Shown one piece after another: positions 46,677-57,500 of a DNA stretch of 64,000 nt. Below the pieces are notes generated by a model. It ran no database searches and was not told the DNA's origin. It saw nothing but the letters and a program-made list of their open reading frames with translations. The stretch comes from Arachis hypogaea (taxonomy: Eukaryota > Streptophyta > Magnoliopsida > Fabales > Fabaceae): positions 41,711,419 to 41,775,418 of the forward strand of contig NC_092042.1 of assembly GCF_003086295.3 (NCBI RefSeq), read 5' to 3'. The stretch's first letter is position 1; the number at the start of each line of letters is the position of its first letter. The translations under genes and the position numbers were made by a program.

Positions 46677-49026
46677 ATGGGGCACCGTTGCTGCACCAAA
46701 CAGAAGATCAAAAGAGGGTTGTGGTCTCCTGAAGAAGATGAGAAGCTTCTCAGATATATCACAACTCATGGCCACAAAAGTTGGAGTTCTGTCCCTAAAT
46801 TTGCAGGCATTTCATTCTCTCTTCCCTATATATATATAAGCATAAACAATTAACTTCTGGGTAAATGTTGGAAAATTTTTTTAGTAAAGAGTAAAGTTGA
46901 GTAAAGGATAAACATTTTCGCTAATAAATTTTTTTAGTGAGCTTCTCTATCATAGGAGTAATTTTTATTTTTTTATTAAAAGATGTAATAGGAATTTGGG
47001 TTTTGGAAGAAAAAGCAGTAGAATAAAAAGTTTTATATATACTAAGTTGATATATGTATACACTTTTTATCATTAGATAACAATTGAAATTTACATGAAC
47101 TAAATTTTATGTGTCCTTTAGTAATAAAAATATTTGTATCAAGAAAATTTTTTTTCAATGGTTAACAATTTTAATTTATATTGATTAGTATTTTTAGTTA
47201 TGAGGTCAATATTTTTAGTTCAGCAATGCAACACTATATTTTTAATTAATATTTTTAAATATTATTAACTAATCGTTGAATAAAAATAATAAAATATATT
47301 ATATCTATAATATTTTTCTTGTGTTAATTTAGTGTATGAGACAAAAAAGATATAGAAGTCTAGTACAAATCAAATTAGAGATAATATGGGGGCTGTGTGT
47401 GTGTTTTTCTATTTTTTGGGGGCAGGATTGCAAAGATGCGGAAAGAGTTGCAGATTGAGATGGATAAATTACCTGAGGCCAGATCTGAAGAGGGGTTCCT
47501 TCACTTTAGAGGAAGAGCAGATCATAATTGACATTCATAGAATTCTCGGAAACAGGTAATAAAGGCTAAACTTAGAAACTTAGAAGCACACAAACAAAAT
47601 GCCACAGTAGTAATAGGGACTACCCCGACAATATCTAAAATTATATAGATCAGAAAAGAGAAATATTTCTAACTTTTTAATGAGATTATTGTCAATTATT
47701 TTTTAATATCATTTTCTCACAAGTAATTTTTATACACGTTGAATAATCGGTGTTGATTTAAGATATGTATTAAATCTAAGAACTAAAAAAATTAAATAAA
47801 AGTTCGTGAAAATTTATTTAACTATTGCTGCTTAGGTTAGGTATGTAAATATTTGCAAATGTACTCATCAGGTATGCAATTAAATAAATCATTAAAGTTT
47901 AAAATTAAGATTTAGAATTCTAAATTAAAAAAATGGTTAATATTGACAGAAAAATAATTAATTTTTGAGTTAAATTTTTTATACATATCGTTTGAATTTT
48001 TTTATAAATTTAATATTAATATATTATTAATATAAAATAATTTTATACATATATTCAATTACATAATATTAAATAATTACTCTTATTTTATAGTCACAAA
48101 TAATTATTTAAAATAACGAATATAATTAGACTACGGTATGACTAACCTCTTCTTTTGGATAACTGTCAAGATTTTCGGTTATCCGTTTTAGTGTTTAACC
48201 CTTTAATTTGTTCTATAATTAATCAAGAAAAGGGGTTGTACATATGCATCATTTTGTGTGTTGTTGCAGATGGGCTCAAATAGCGAAGCACCTACCTGGT
48301 AGAACAGACAATGAGGTCAAGAATTTCTGGAACTCTTGCATTAAAAAGAAGCTCATATCTCAAGGCCTAGATCCACAAACACACACTCTTCTCTCTTCTC
48401 ACAGGAGAATTACAACCTCATCATCATCAAACTTCTCTAACAATAATAATGATTCCTTTCTCATTATTACTTCAAATATGCCAAACAGTGCTAATAATAA
48501 TGCTCCCATTATTGAAACTAGCCAAGGCCTTTCTTCTTCTTCTTCACTACCTACCAATAATCAGGCTCAACCAAGTGTTGTTCAAGCACCGTCTAGCATT
48601 GTTACCTCATCGGATTTTTGTTATGAACCATCAAGAATAATAGAGAATAATAATAGTAATAATAGTAATGTCTCCAATATTATTTGTTCTCATAATTATT
48701 CACGCATGAATAATAGTATCCCATCTAAGAATAGCTTATTATGGAATTCAAGGACTGATCATGATGCTGAAGATTTCAGAGTTCAGACATTGGAAGAAGG
48801 GCAAGGAATGCAACATTCACTACATGCTGCTGATGATGATGATGATGACGAGATCAGAGAAGCTAATAATATCATTGAGATGAATACTAATGCTTCTTTG
48901 GAGGGCTCCAATAATGATAATAACAATAATAATAATTTTGACTTTGGGTTGCTGGAAAGTGTACTTAACTCTGAATTCATGTCTCATGATATCAACTATA
49001 TGGATGAACTTGCATGGAACTTTTAG
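46677..49026 (+). CDS. R2R3-MYB transcription factor, three exons (338 aa)
   Basis: Exons are 46677-46806, 47426-47555 and 48270-49026. R2 (about residues 13-62) carries Trp16, Trp36 and Trp56; R3 (about 65-113) has Phe69, Trp88 and Trp107. The signature [11 protein letters not shown] links them, and exon joints fall at the usual plant MYB positions. The start ATG gives the MGH..C.KQK N-terminus usual for this group, which resembles the clade of Arabidopsis MYB26/67/103 and MYB61/86 (cell-wall and anther regulators); the exact member is not decided. The bHLH-binding motif is absent from R3. The C-terminal half is Asn/Ser-rich, with an acidic DDDDDD run near residues 278-284 and a C-terminal YMDELAWNF, probably activation regions. 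Intron 1 starts with GC, not GT; intron 2 is GT-AG. Confidence 0.88.
46807..47425 (+). other. MYB intron 1 with GC-AG borders
   Basis: The exon ends TTTGCAG and the intron begins GCATTTC. The acceptor is GGGGGCAG before GATTGCAAAGATGC. Joining here gives the invariant [10 protein letters not shown]. No GT occurs between 46807 and the in-frame stop at 46851, so no canonical donor could be used instead. Confidence 0.75.
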
Positions 49027-50480
49027 ACCATGCTTCATTTATCGTGTAAATGTATTTTATATACCATTAGATAGAGTTCGTTCCGACATAACAAAAGTAA
49101 TATATGCATGTATATTAGATTTCTTTCATAAATTACATAATAGTTTACCGATTACAAATTCTTAAGATATTTTCGATCTTCAAGACAAATCTAAGTATCT
49201 GTTCCAGACTTCCAGTATAAACCATCTCACTTTACTAGCTAACAAACTCTTATCACTATTAGATACTTCACTATTACATGACTTTTATTAATATTTAAAA
49301 ATTGTATGTTATTAAAATATTAAAATATTATCTATGTATATTAATAATATTTTAATAAAAGATAAACATATTCTGTGTTACTAAAAATTTTACTAATATT
49401 ATTTTTAAATTTAATAAAATTTAGTAAAAATGTTGAGGTTAACCTTTTTTTTAAAACACTTCACTACAAAAAAAATGTCTATAATCACGATAAAATCTAG
49501 TAAAAAGGATAACTATAAATGTATGGTCACGATTTAATATCTTTGTCATTAACCACAACATGATATAATTACAAAAAGTAAAACCGATTCACCAATCTCT
49601 ACAAATTAAAGAAAGTCAATTAGGCTTAGTTAATCTTAATTCACAAGTCTTAAATAACTTACTCATTTAATTAGTAAAAATAAGACTAATTAATATTTAT
49701 AAATTATCAATCAACTTGGACATTAATGACTTAAAGTCACCCAATTTTTCAATCCAAACCAAGAATGCAAAATCTACTCTATAACTAGTTCAAATATTTT
49801 ATCAAATACTTGGTATGCATGATGTGCATGGACATAAAATTTCATAAATTATAATAAATAGTAAAAACTACAACTATCCAGTCCAAAAAATAAAAAATAA
49901 CTCAAATAAATAAAAATAAAACATAAAATATTAAATTCATTAATGAAAATATAAATCCAACAATAGTTCATAAACTAAAATTACATAAACAAAAAATGCT
50001 CCAATTTATAGTGCATAGTTTAAACTCAATAATTTGACATAAAACACATTAACATTTAAATTTCACTATTTTCGTATTTTTTCAGGATATATTAAAAAAT
50101 ATATAAACAATATTGTATAACATTCGATATTCAACAATGGTAACATCTGAAAGAGCTTAATATAAGAAGATTCAGGATTTGATTTTGGGCTTATATAGTA
50201 TTTTTGCAAGGTATGACTTTTTTTTAGAATGAACACCCATCCCAATCTTTAACCATTATCTTAAGGAAAAGTATATGAAACCAAAAGCTTATCAGTTAAA
50301 AACAAAACAAAAATATTTTAATTTATATTAATAATTAATTTTAAATTTTTTAAATTTAAAATTTAAAAAATTTAAAATTAATTAGGTAAACCTAATTAAA
50401 ACCTATAAAAGTCTTCTTCTTCTCTCTCACATTAATCTATCCACCTCTAACAAATCACACACATAAATCTCTCTCACCAA
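49027..50480. other. MYB 3' flank and AT-rich intergenic DNA
   Basis: The first few hundred bases should hold the MYB 3' UTR; no clear poly(A) signal could be chosen among many AT-rich words. CACTACAAAAAAAATG at 49462 could be a CACTA transposon end, but no partner end was found. Otherwise I see no gene. Confidence 0.45.
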
Positions 50481-50481
50481 T

Positions 50482-50766
50482 GCTGCTGGAAGCGCCGGAG
50501 ACTTCCATGCTCTCCACGACGTTCTCAACAAGCGCATCCAAGACAACTGCTTCAACACGAAGTTCACCTTCGACTTCGTCACCGACAAAACCTTCACCTC
50601 TTCCCTCATCAACCACCTCCTTCAAACCCTATCCACCCTCAACCGCGGCGTCACTTGCAAGAACGCGTTCGATTCCTTCATTCCACGCCTCTGCAAGCTC
50701 CATCGCGATGACGCACTCCACGTTTCGGTTGGGAGGGAGAGAAAGAGCGATTGGAAGCAAACGTGA
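50482..50766 (+). pseudogene. Short GC-rich gene fragment, possibly from a PPR gene
   Basis: A 94-codon frame with coding-like composition, sharply different from the AT-rich surroundings. It includes GDFHALHDVLNKRIQDNCFN and then LLQTLSTLNRGV, KNAFDSFIPRLCKLH and DDALHV, which resemble, from memory, the N-terminal part of a pentatricopeptide-repeat protein. It has no in-frame ATG in this frame and stops at 50764 just where the repeats should begin. A displaced or truncated copy is the simplest reading. Confidence 0.45.
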
Positions 50767-50809
50767 CAGGGAAGATGGGAGAAAGAGATGAGGCACCTCG
50801 GATAGGGCG

Positions 50810-50911
50810 ATGGCGCTGGAGCAGCCTGTCCCCATGAATATCAATGCCGATTCCGAGGAGGAGCCACCACTCTCTGACACAGTTGTCGCCATGCTTCAAC
50901 TGAATCAATGA
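50810..50911 (+). CDS. Tiny ORF after the PPR-like fragment (33 aa), probably a fragment
   Basis: ATG 50810 to TGA 50911 encodes MALEQPVPMNINADSEEEPP and a short tail ending LQLNQ. Base composition is as GC-rich as the preceding fragment. I do not recognise it. It may be another exon of the same displaced gene or chance. Confidence 0.25.
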   Translation: MALEQPVPMNINADSEEEPPLSDTVVAMLQLNQ

Positions 50912-51974
50912 AGATTGAAGAAAGATGAAACAATTGAGTTTCATTGATCATTAAACACTTGATTAGGTGTTCTGTATTCAATCCAAGTAGCAAGTGTATA
51001 GGAAAAATGTTGACTTTGATTTGTAGAGTTCAATTGATAGTAATCTAAGGATGCGCTTTTGATTTTTTATTTTTATTTTTTTTTAGTATTTTTTATTTTT
51101 AAATTTTATAAAAAAAAGTGAGATTTCATGTTTTTTTGTTGCAGAGATGTTGCTTTCTGCGTTTTGCGATATTAAGTATCGTTTTGATGATTAAAGAGAC
51201 TATAAACTACATAATTACAGAATTATAAAAAAAATATTCATTTAATATGAAAAAACATCTTAATACTTAACAAAAGAAACATCCAATTATATTTTAGCAA
51301 AAATAATTAAATATTTATAAAATTTAAAAAAAAATATGAATTTTTTAAAGAAATAGAGACATTCACATTTGCAATACAAAAAAATCGAAAAATATATAAA
51401 AAAACATTCATTTAGTATAAAAAAGAAATATTCTGATACTTAATAAAAGAAATATCCATATATATTAACTCGTAAAGATTTTAGATTCACCCAAACGTAT
51501 TTGACTGGTTTTTGACTAATACCCTTTTGGTTATAACATTGCTCTTATCTTAAAAGAAAATCAATTTGCTTTTTAATCCATTAACGATTTAGAAAAATGC
51601 GATCTCTCTGTTGTCTTTACCATTAATTTGTACTGAAAATTACATTGGTGAAACATTTGGATGATGAGTATATCATTGTCAAATTATTAGGGACTTATTA
51701 TTGTGATATCACTGTCAAATTATTTATTTAAAAACAAAAAACTACACTTGTTATTTTTAAAATAGTATATATTAAAATATATTTATATATGCATGTATTA
51801 ATATGTTTTATATTTGTAAGTCCATTAATATTTTTTTATAATATTTTTTATTTTTATTTAATACAATTTAATAGTTCATATAAAAAGTGGTGCATTTAAT
51901 GAGTATAAAATTATTATTGGACTCCACACTTTATCAAATAATAAAATGTGCAATACATTATTGATTAAAAAAAA

Positions 51975-52495
51975 GTAAACTATTAAAAGTGCACTCGAAT
52001 AATTTTATTGTTGATAAAAATACATTTTAATTTTTCTATCAACAAAAATATCCTGAAATAATTTAAAAAAGCGACAAAAATATTCAACATTAAATATGTA
52101 TTTCTCAAAAAATGTTTTAGAGATTGAATTTTGATACAATTTTTCGCAAGCATAATAAAAAAATAAGATATTATTATTCTTAAAATTTGTTGATTTTTTT
52201 GCTAAATACATTTTAAAATTGTTGATTTTTGACAAAAAAAATCACAAAAAAATATATATTTACTTAACGAAAAATTACTAAATTTTAAGATTAAAAATAT
52301 CTCTTTTTTTAATCATGCTTGCAAAAACCGAATTAAAATTCTATTTCTAAAGCATCTTTTTGAGAATACATATTTAATGTTGGACGTTTTTATGACATTT
52401 TTAAATTATTTGAAGATATTTTGGTTGATAATAAAATTTGAGTATATTTTTGTCAGAAATAAAATTACTCAGGTGCATTTTTAGTGATTTACCAA
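51975..52495. mobile_element. Fold-back MITE, about 0.5 kb
   Basis: AGTGCACTCGAATAATTTTA at the left is mirrored by the complement of TAAAATTACTCAGGTGCATT at the right, and the arms pair along most of their length around a centre near 52235. A degenerate relative with the same inner words lies near 44640-45010. Confidence 0.65.
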
Positions 52496-52579
52496 AAAAA
52501 TAAAAATAAAAAAAGAGAAATCAGATAAGTTATAATTATCCCTACATCATGGTTCCTTACAATTTACATATATAATTCA

Positions 52580-53180
52580 TTTTGATGCCAACTAAGAATA
52601 CAATCACTCATGAAATAATGGCTTATTCCGACAAGGATAACTTGTCCTAAATTAGTCAACTTAGATTAAATAAAAAACAAAATAAAACAAAGAATTAATA
52701 TCAGATACACCAAATTGCAATTACTAGCTAAGATACACCGAACGTTTTTAAAGTCTAACGTGCAAGTCTGACTATAATAGTTAAATTATCCATTTAACTT
52801 TTCATGTATTTCCCTGTTGTTGTGAAGTAGTACTCTCGTACGTGTTTGAATTTGTAAAACAATGATAATACTTGTCTTCAAATTAAATTCATGTGTGTGG
52901 AGAAAGTATGTTGTACATTGTCGGGGTGCAATCAATGGCACTGGACTTTGACACTTCGCATAGAAAAGTCTTCGAAAGCGAGTTTCAATTAGCATTCGTT
53001 AGTGGCATACATGACCCAAATGACACTCAATCAGACCACCTTTGAGAGACACCAAATTAAAATTCGTGAGTAAACACCAAGTTTCAAGTACAGCTAGCTC
53101 GTTTCTAAATTTGTGGTTACCTCAGTAACCAATGGGGCCATTTGATAATCGCTAAAAAATTAGTTTTTCTTTTTTCCCTT
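52580..53180 (+). repeat. Downstream copy of the segment repeated around the MYB gene
   Basis: Partner of 43365-43960, direct orientation. It lacks the TA run but has an extra segment near 52920-52990. Both copies end in a C/T-rich stretch after GGCCATTTTGATAA or GGCCATTTGATAA. Confidence 0.8.
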
Positions 53181-53337
53181 TTCTTAACTATTACTAAATA
53201 TAATTGTTGTTGCAAAGTAATTTTTATGGTTAAGTATTAAAGGAAAGAAATTTCATTACAATCTTGTTAGATATATGCTAAAATCAGTGACTAACTAGCA
53301 TATATAATAAAATATAACATATACATTAAAATAAATT

Positions 53338-53341
<4 letters not shown>

Positions 53342-53375
<34 letters not shown>

Positions 53376-53395
53376 TATATATATATAAATATATA
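53342..53395 (+). repeat. (TA)n microsatellite
   Basis: Nearly pure TA dinucleotides with two AAATA breaks. Confidence 0.95.
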
Positions 53396-53584
53396 AAGAC
53401 TATTTTTTATTATATATGTAATATTTTTTTTAATTGTAAAAAAAATTCTTATACAATATTTTTTTAAATATTTTCTTTATGATCAATAGTTACCACCTAT
53501 TAATAAAACTGGCTATTGTCAAACAAAGTTATTTTTAAGCATGCTACCATTTTTCGAACTTATTTCAAACCTCTCGTTGGTGCA

Positions 53585-53958
53585 CACTACGACAAAACAG
53601 CAACTTTGCTACGGTTTTTTTTTTTAATGTTTGGCGACGGCTTTAACTATCACTAACTATTTTTGCAACGGTTAAAAAAAGTGTCATAGATTTTAAGCAT
53701 CGTTAGTTTACATAGTGATGGTTTTGGAGCACCGTTGGTAAGAAATGTCGCTAAACTAATTATGACGGTTTTTAAAGTATAAAACCGTCACGAATTTATA
53801 ACACTTGTCGAGATGAATTTTATATTGTATTTTGCGACGTTTTGAAACTGACATTAAATTACGAAATTTTGTGACAGTTTTTTTTATATTTCGTGATTTT
53901 TTTGAACTGTCATGAAATTTTTAGCGACGATTTAAAACCGTCACTAAATTTGAAGATT
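53585..53958 (+). mobile_element. Truncated end of a CACTA transposon
   Basis: It starts CACTACGACAAAACAGC, the CACTA terminal motif, followed by a subterminal zone with repeated GCGACG, AAACCGTCAC and GTCACTAAA words in both orientations, typical of En/Spm-type ends. It breaks off near 53958 and is followed at once by element F. No other end is in the window. Confidence 0.75.
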
Positions 53959-54180
53959 TCTCTTATTTTGTCCAGATGGAAGTACATAACTTTGAGAGAT
54001 TGGTGAGTTTTTGAACAAGATTTGGGATTGATTTGAGAGATTTGAAGAATGATTTTGATTTTTGAAGATTTGAAGGTGAATGATGAAAGGTTGAAATGTG
54101 TTTATGTAGAAAAGTATGGGTCAAAAAAGGAAAGTTTGAAAAAAAATTTGATTGGAAAGCAAAATCTTGGTCCCCCACCA

Positions 54181-54425
54181 TTTTGGCGTTAAACGCCCAG
54201 AATGGTATCCATTCTGGCGTTTAACGCCCATTTGTTAGCCAATGTGGGCGTTTAACGCCCAGCCAGGTGCCCTGGCTGGCGTTAAACGCCAGGATTCCCT
54301 TTATCACTGGGCGTTTTGCTAAACGCCCAGGATGCTGCACACCTGGCGTTAAACGCCCAGAATGGTGCCCATTCTGGCGTTTAACGCCCAAAATGGCACC
54401 TTTACTGGCGTTTTTTCGCCAGTAA
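54181..54425 (-). repeat. Array of eight palindromes downstream of F pol
   Basis: Units begin near 54183, 54213, 54246, 54276, 54307, 54342, 54373 and 54403 with core GGCGTTTAACGCC. The period is about 31 bp, the same motif and spacing as the arrays in A, C and E. Confidence 0.92.
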
Positions 54426-54587
54426 GCTCTGTTTCTCTGCTTTTTGCACCAAATCCTTCTGTAACTCTGTGAATTCCTTCATTTTTGATACTTGCCTCTG
54501 TAGAAACAAAACATATAACCTGCTAATGACTGGGTTGCCTCCCAGCAAGGGCTTCTTTATTGTCTTTGGCTGGACCTTTACTGAGGA

Positions 54588-57500
54588 TCATTCCAACCTC
54601 AGTTTTGAGCATTCCTGCTCAATATTGCTTTCAAGATAATGCTTGATTTTCTGTCCATTAACAATGAACTTTTTGTCAGAATCAATATCCTGAAGCTCAA
54701 CATATCCATATGGTGACACTCTTGTAATCACATACGGACCCCTCCACCGGGACTTAAGTTTTCCTGGAAACAATCTGAGCCTAGAGTTGAAGAGCAGAAC
54801 TTTTTGTCCTGGCTCAAAGACTCTGGATGACAACTTCTTGTCATGCCACTTCTTTGCCTTTTCCTTATAAATTTTTGCATTTTCAAAGGCATTGAGTCTG
54901 AATTCCTCTAGCTCATTTAGCTGGAGCAATCTTTTTTCACCAGCTAATTGAGCATCCATGTTTAGGAACCTGGTTGCCCAGTAGGCTTTATGTTCCAGTT
55001 CCACGGGCAGATGACAGGCCTTCCCATACACCAGTTGGTATGGAGAGGTTCCTATTGGAGTTTTGAATGCTGTTCTGTATGCCCACAAAGCATCATCCAA
55101 ACTCTTTGCCCAATCCTTTCTTTGGGCTATCACAGTCCGTTCTAGGATTCTTTTTAGCTCTCTGTTAGAGACTTCAGCTTGCCCATTTGTCTGTGGATGA
55201 TACGGAGTTGCCACTTTGTGACTAATTCCATATCTGACCATAGCAGAGTATAGCTGTCTATTGCAGAAATGAGTGCCCCCGTCACTGATTAGTACTCTGG
55301 GAACACCAAATCTGCTGAAGATGTGTTTCTGGAGGAATTTCAGCACGGTCTTGGTATCATTAGTGGGTGTAGCAATTGCTTCTACCCACTTAGATACATA
55401 GTCCACTGCTACCAGAATGTAAGTGTTTGAGTATGATGGTGGGAATGGACCCATGAAGTCAATTCCCCATACATCAAACAATTCTATCTCTAATATCCCT
55501 TGTTGAGGCATGGCATATCCGTGAGGCAAGTTACCAGCTCTTTGGCAACTGTCACAGTTACGCACAAACTCTCGGGCATCTTTATAGAGAGTAGGCCAGT
55601 AGAAGCCACATTGGAGGACTTTAGTGGCTGTTCGCTCACTTCCAAAATGTCCTCCATACTGTGATCCATGGCAGTGCCATAGGATCCTCTGTGCTTCTTC
55701 TCTGGGTACACATCTGCGGATCATTCCGTCTGCACATCTCTTAAAGAGATATGGCTCATCCCATAGGTAGTACTTGGCATTTGAAATTAATTTCTTTCTT
55801 TGCACTCTGCTGTACTCCTGGGGTATGAACCTCACAGCTTTATAGTTTGCAATATCTGCAAACCATGGAGCTTCCTGAATGGCAAAGAGTTGCTCATCTG
55901 GGAAAGTCTCAGAAATCTCAGTAGAAGGGAGGGACGCCCCAGCTACTGGTTCTATTCGGGACAGATGATCAGCTACCTGGTTCTCTGTCCATTTTCTGTC
56001 TCTTATTTCTATATCAAACTCTTGCAGAAGCAACACCCATCTTATTAGCCTGGGTTTTGAATCCTGCTTTGTGAGTAAGTATTTAAGAGCAGTATGGTCA
56101 GTGTACACAACCACTTTGGATCCCACTAGATAGGATCTAAACTTGTCAATGGCATATACCACTGCAAGTAACTCTTTTTCTGTGGTTGTGTAATTCTTCT
56201 GTGCATCATTTAGAACACGGCTGGCATAATAAATGACGTGCAGAAGCTTGTTATGCCTGTGTCCCAACACTGCACCAATGGCATGGTCGCTGGAATCACA
56301 CATTAGTTCAAATGGCAATGTCCAATCGGGCGCAGAGATGACTGGTGCTGTGACCAGCTTAGCTTTCAGGGTCTCAAATGCATGCAGACACTGTGTGTCA
56401 AACACAAATGGTGTGTCAGCAGCTAGCAGGTTACTCAAAGGTTTTGCAATTTTTGAAAAATCCTTTATAAACCTTCTGTAGAATCCTGCATGCCCCAGAA
56501 AGCTTCTGATTGCCTTAACATTGGCAGGTGGTGGTAATTTTTCAATTACCTCTACCTTTGCCTTATCCACCTCTATTCCCCTGCTTGAAATTTTGTGTCC
56601 AAGGACAATTCCTTCAGTCACCATAAAGTGACATTTCTCCCAGTTTAAAACCAGGTTAGTCTCTTGGCACCTTTTCAGGACAAGTGCTAGGTGGTTAAGA
56701 CAGGAGCTGAATGAGTCTCCATATACTGAGAAGTCATCCATGAAGACTTCCAGGAATTTCTCCACCATATCAGAGAAGATGGATAACATGCATCTCTGAA
56801 AGGTTGCAGGAGCATTACACAGACCAAAAGGCATCCTCCTGTAGGCAAACACGCCAGAAGGGCAAGTAAATGCTGTTTTCTCTTGGTCCTGAGGATCTAC
56901 TGCAATTTGGTTGTAACCTGAATAGCCATCCAAAAAGCAGTAATAATCATGACCAGCTAGTCTTTCTAGCATTTAGTCTATGAATGGTAAAGGAAAATGA
57001 TCCTTTCTGGTGGCTGTATTGAGCCTTCTGTAGTCAATACACATACGCCACCCTGTGACTGTTCTTGTAGGAACCAGTTCATTTTTTTCATTATGAACCA
57101 CTGTCATGCCTCCCTTTTTGGGGACAACTTGGACAGGGCTCTCCCAGGGGCTATCAGAAATAGGATAAATAATCCCAGCCTCTAGTAATTTAGTGACCTC
57201 TTTCTGCACCACCTCCTTCATGGCTAGATTTAGCCTCCTCTGTGGTTGGACCACTGGTTTGGCATTATCCTCCAACAGGATCTTGTGCATGCATCTAGCT
57301 GGGCTAATGCCCTTAAGATCACTTATGGACCACCCAAGAGCTGTCTTGTGTGTCCTTAGCACTTGAATCAGTGCTTTCTCTTCCTGTGGATTTAAAGCAG
57401 AGCTTATAATCACTGGAAAAGTGTCACCCTCTCCCAGAAATGCATACTTCAGGGATGGTGGTAGTGGTTTGAGTTCAGGTTTGGGAGGCTTATCCTCCCC

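Noticed and set aside
49462..49600. CACTA transposon end
   Set aside because: Only the CACTACAAAAA start is seen; no matching opposite end or clear subterminal repeat array, so it is mentioned only in the intergenic entry.
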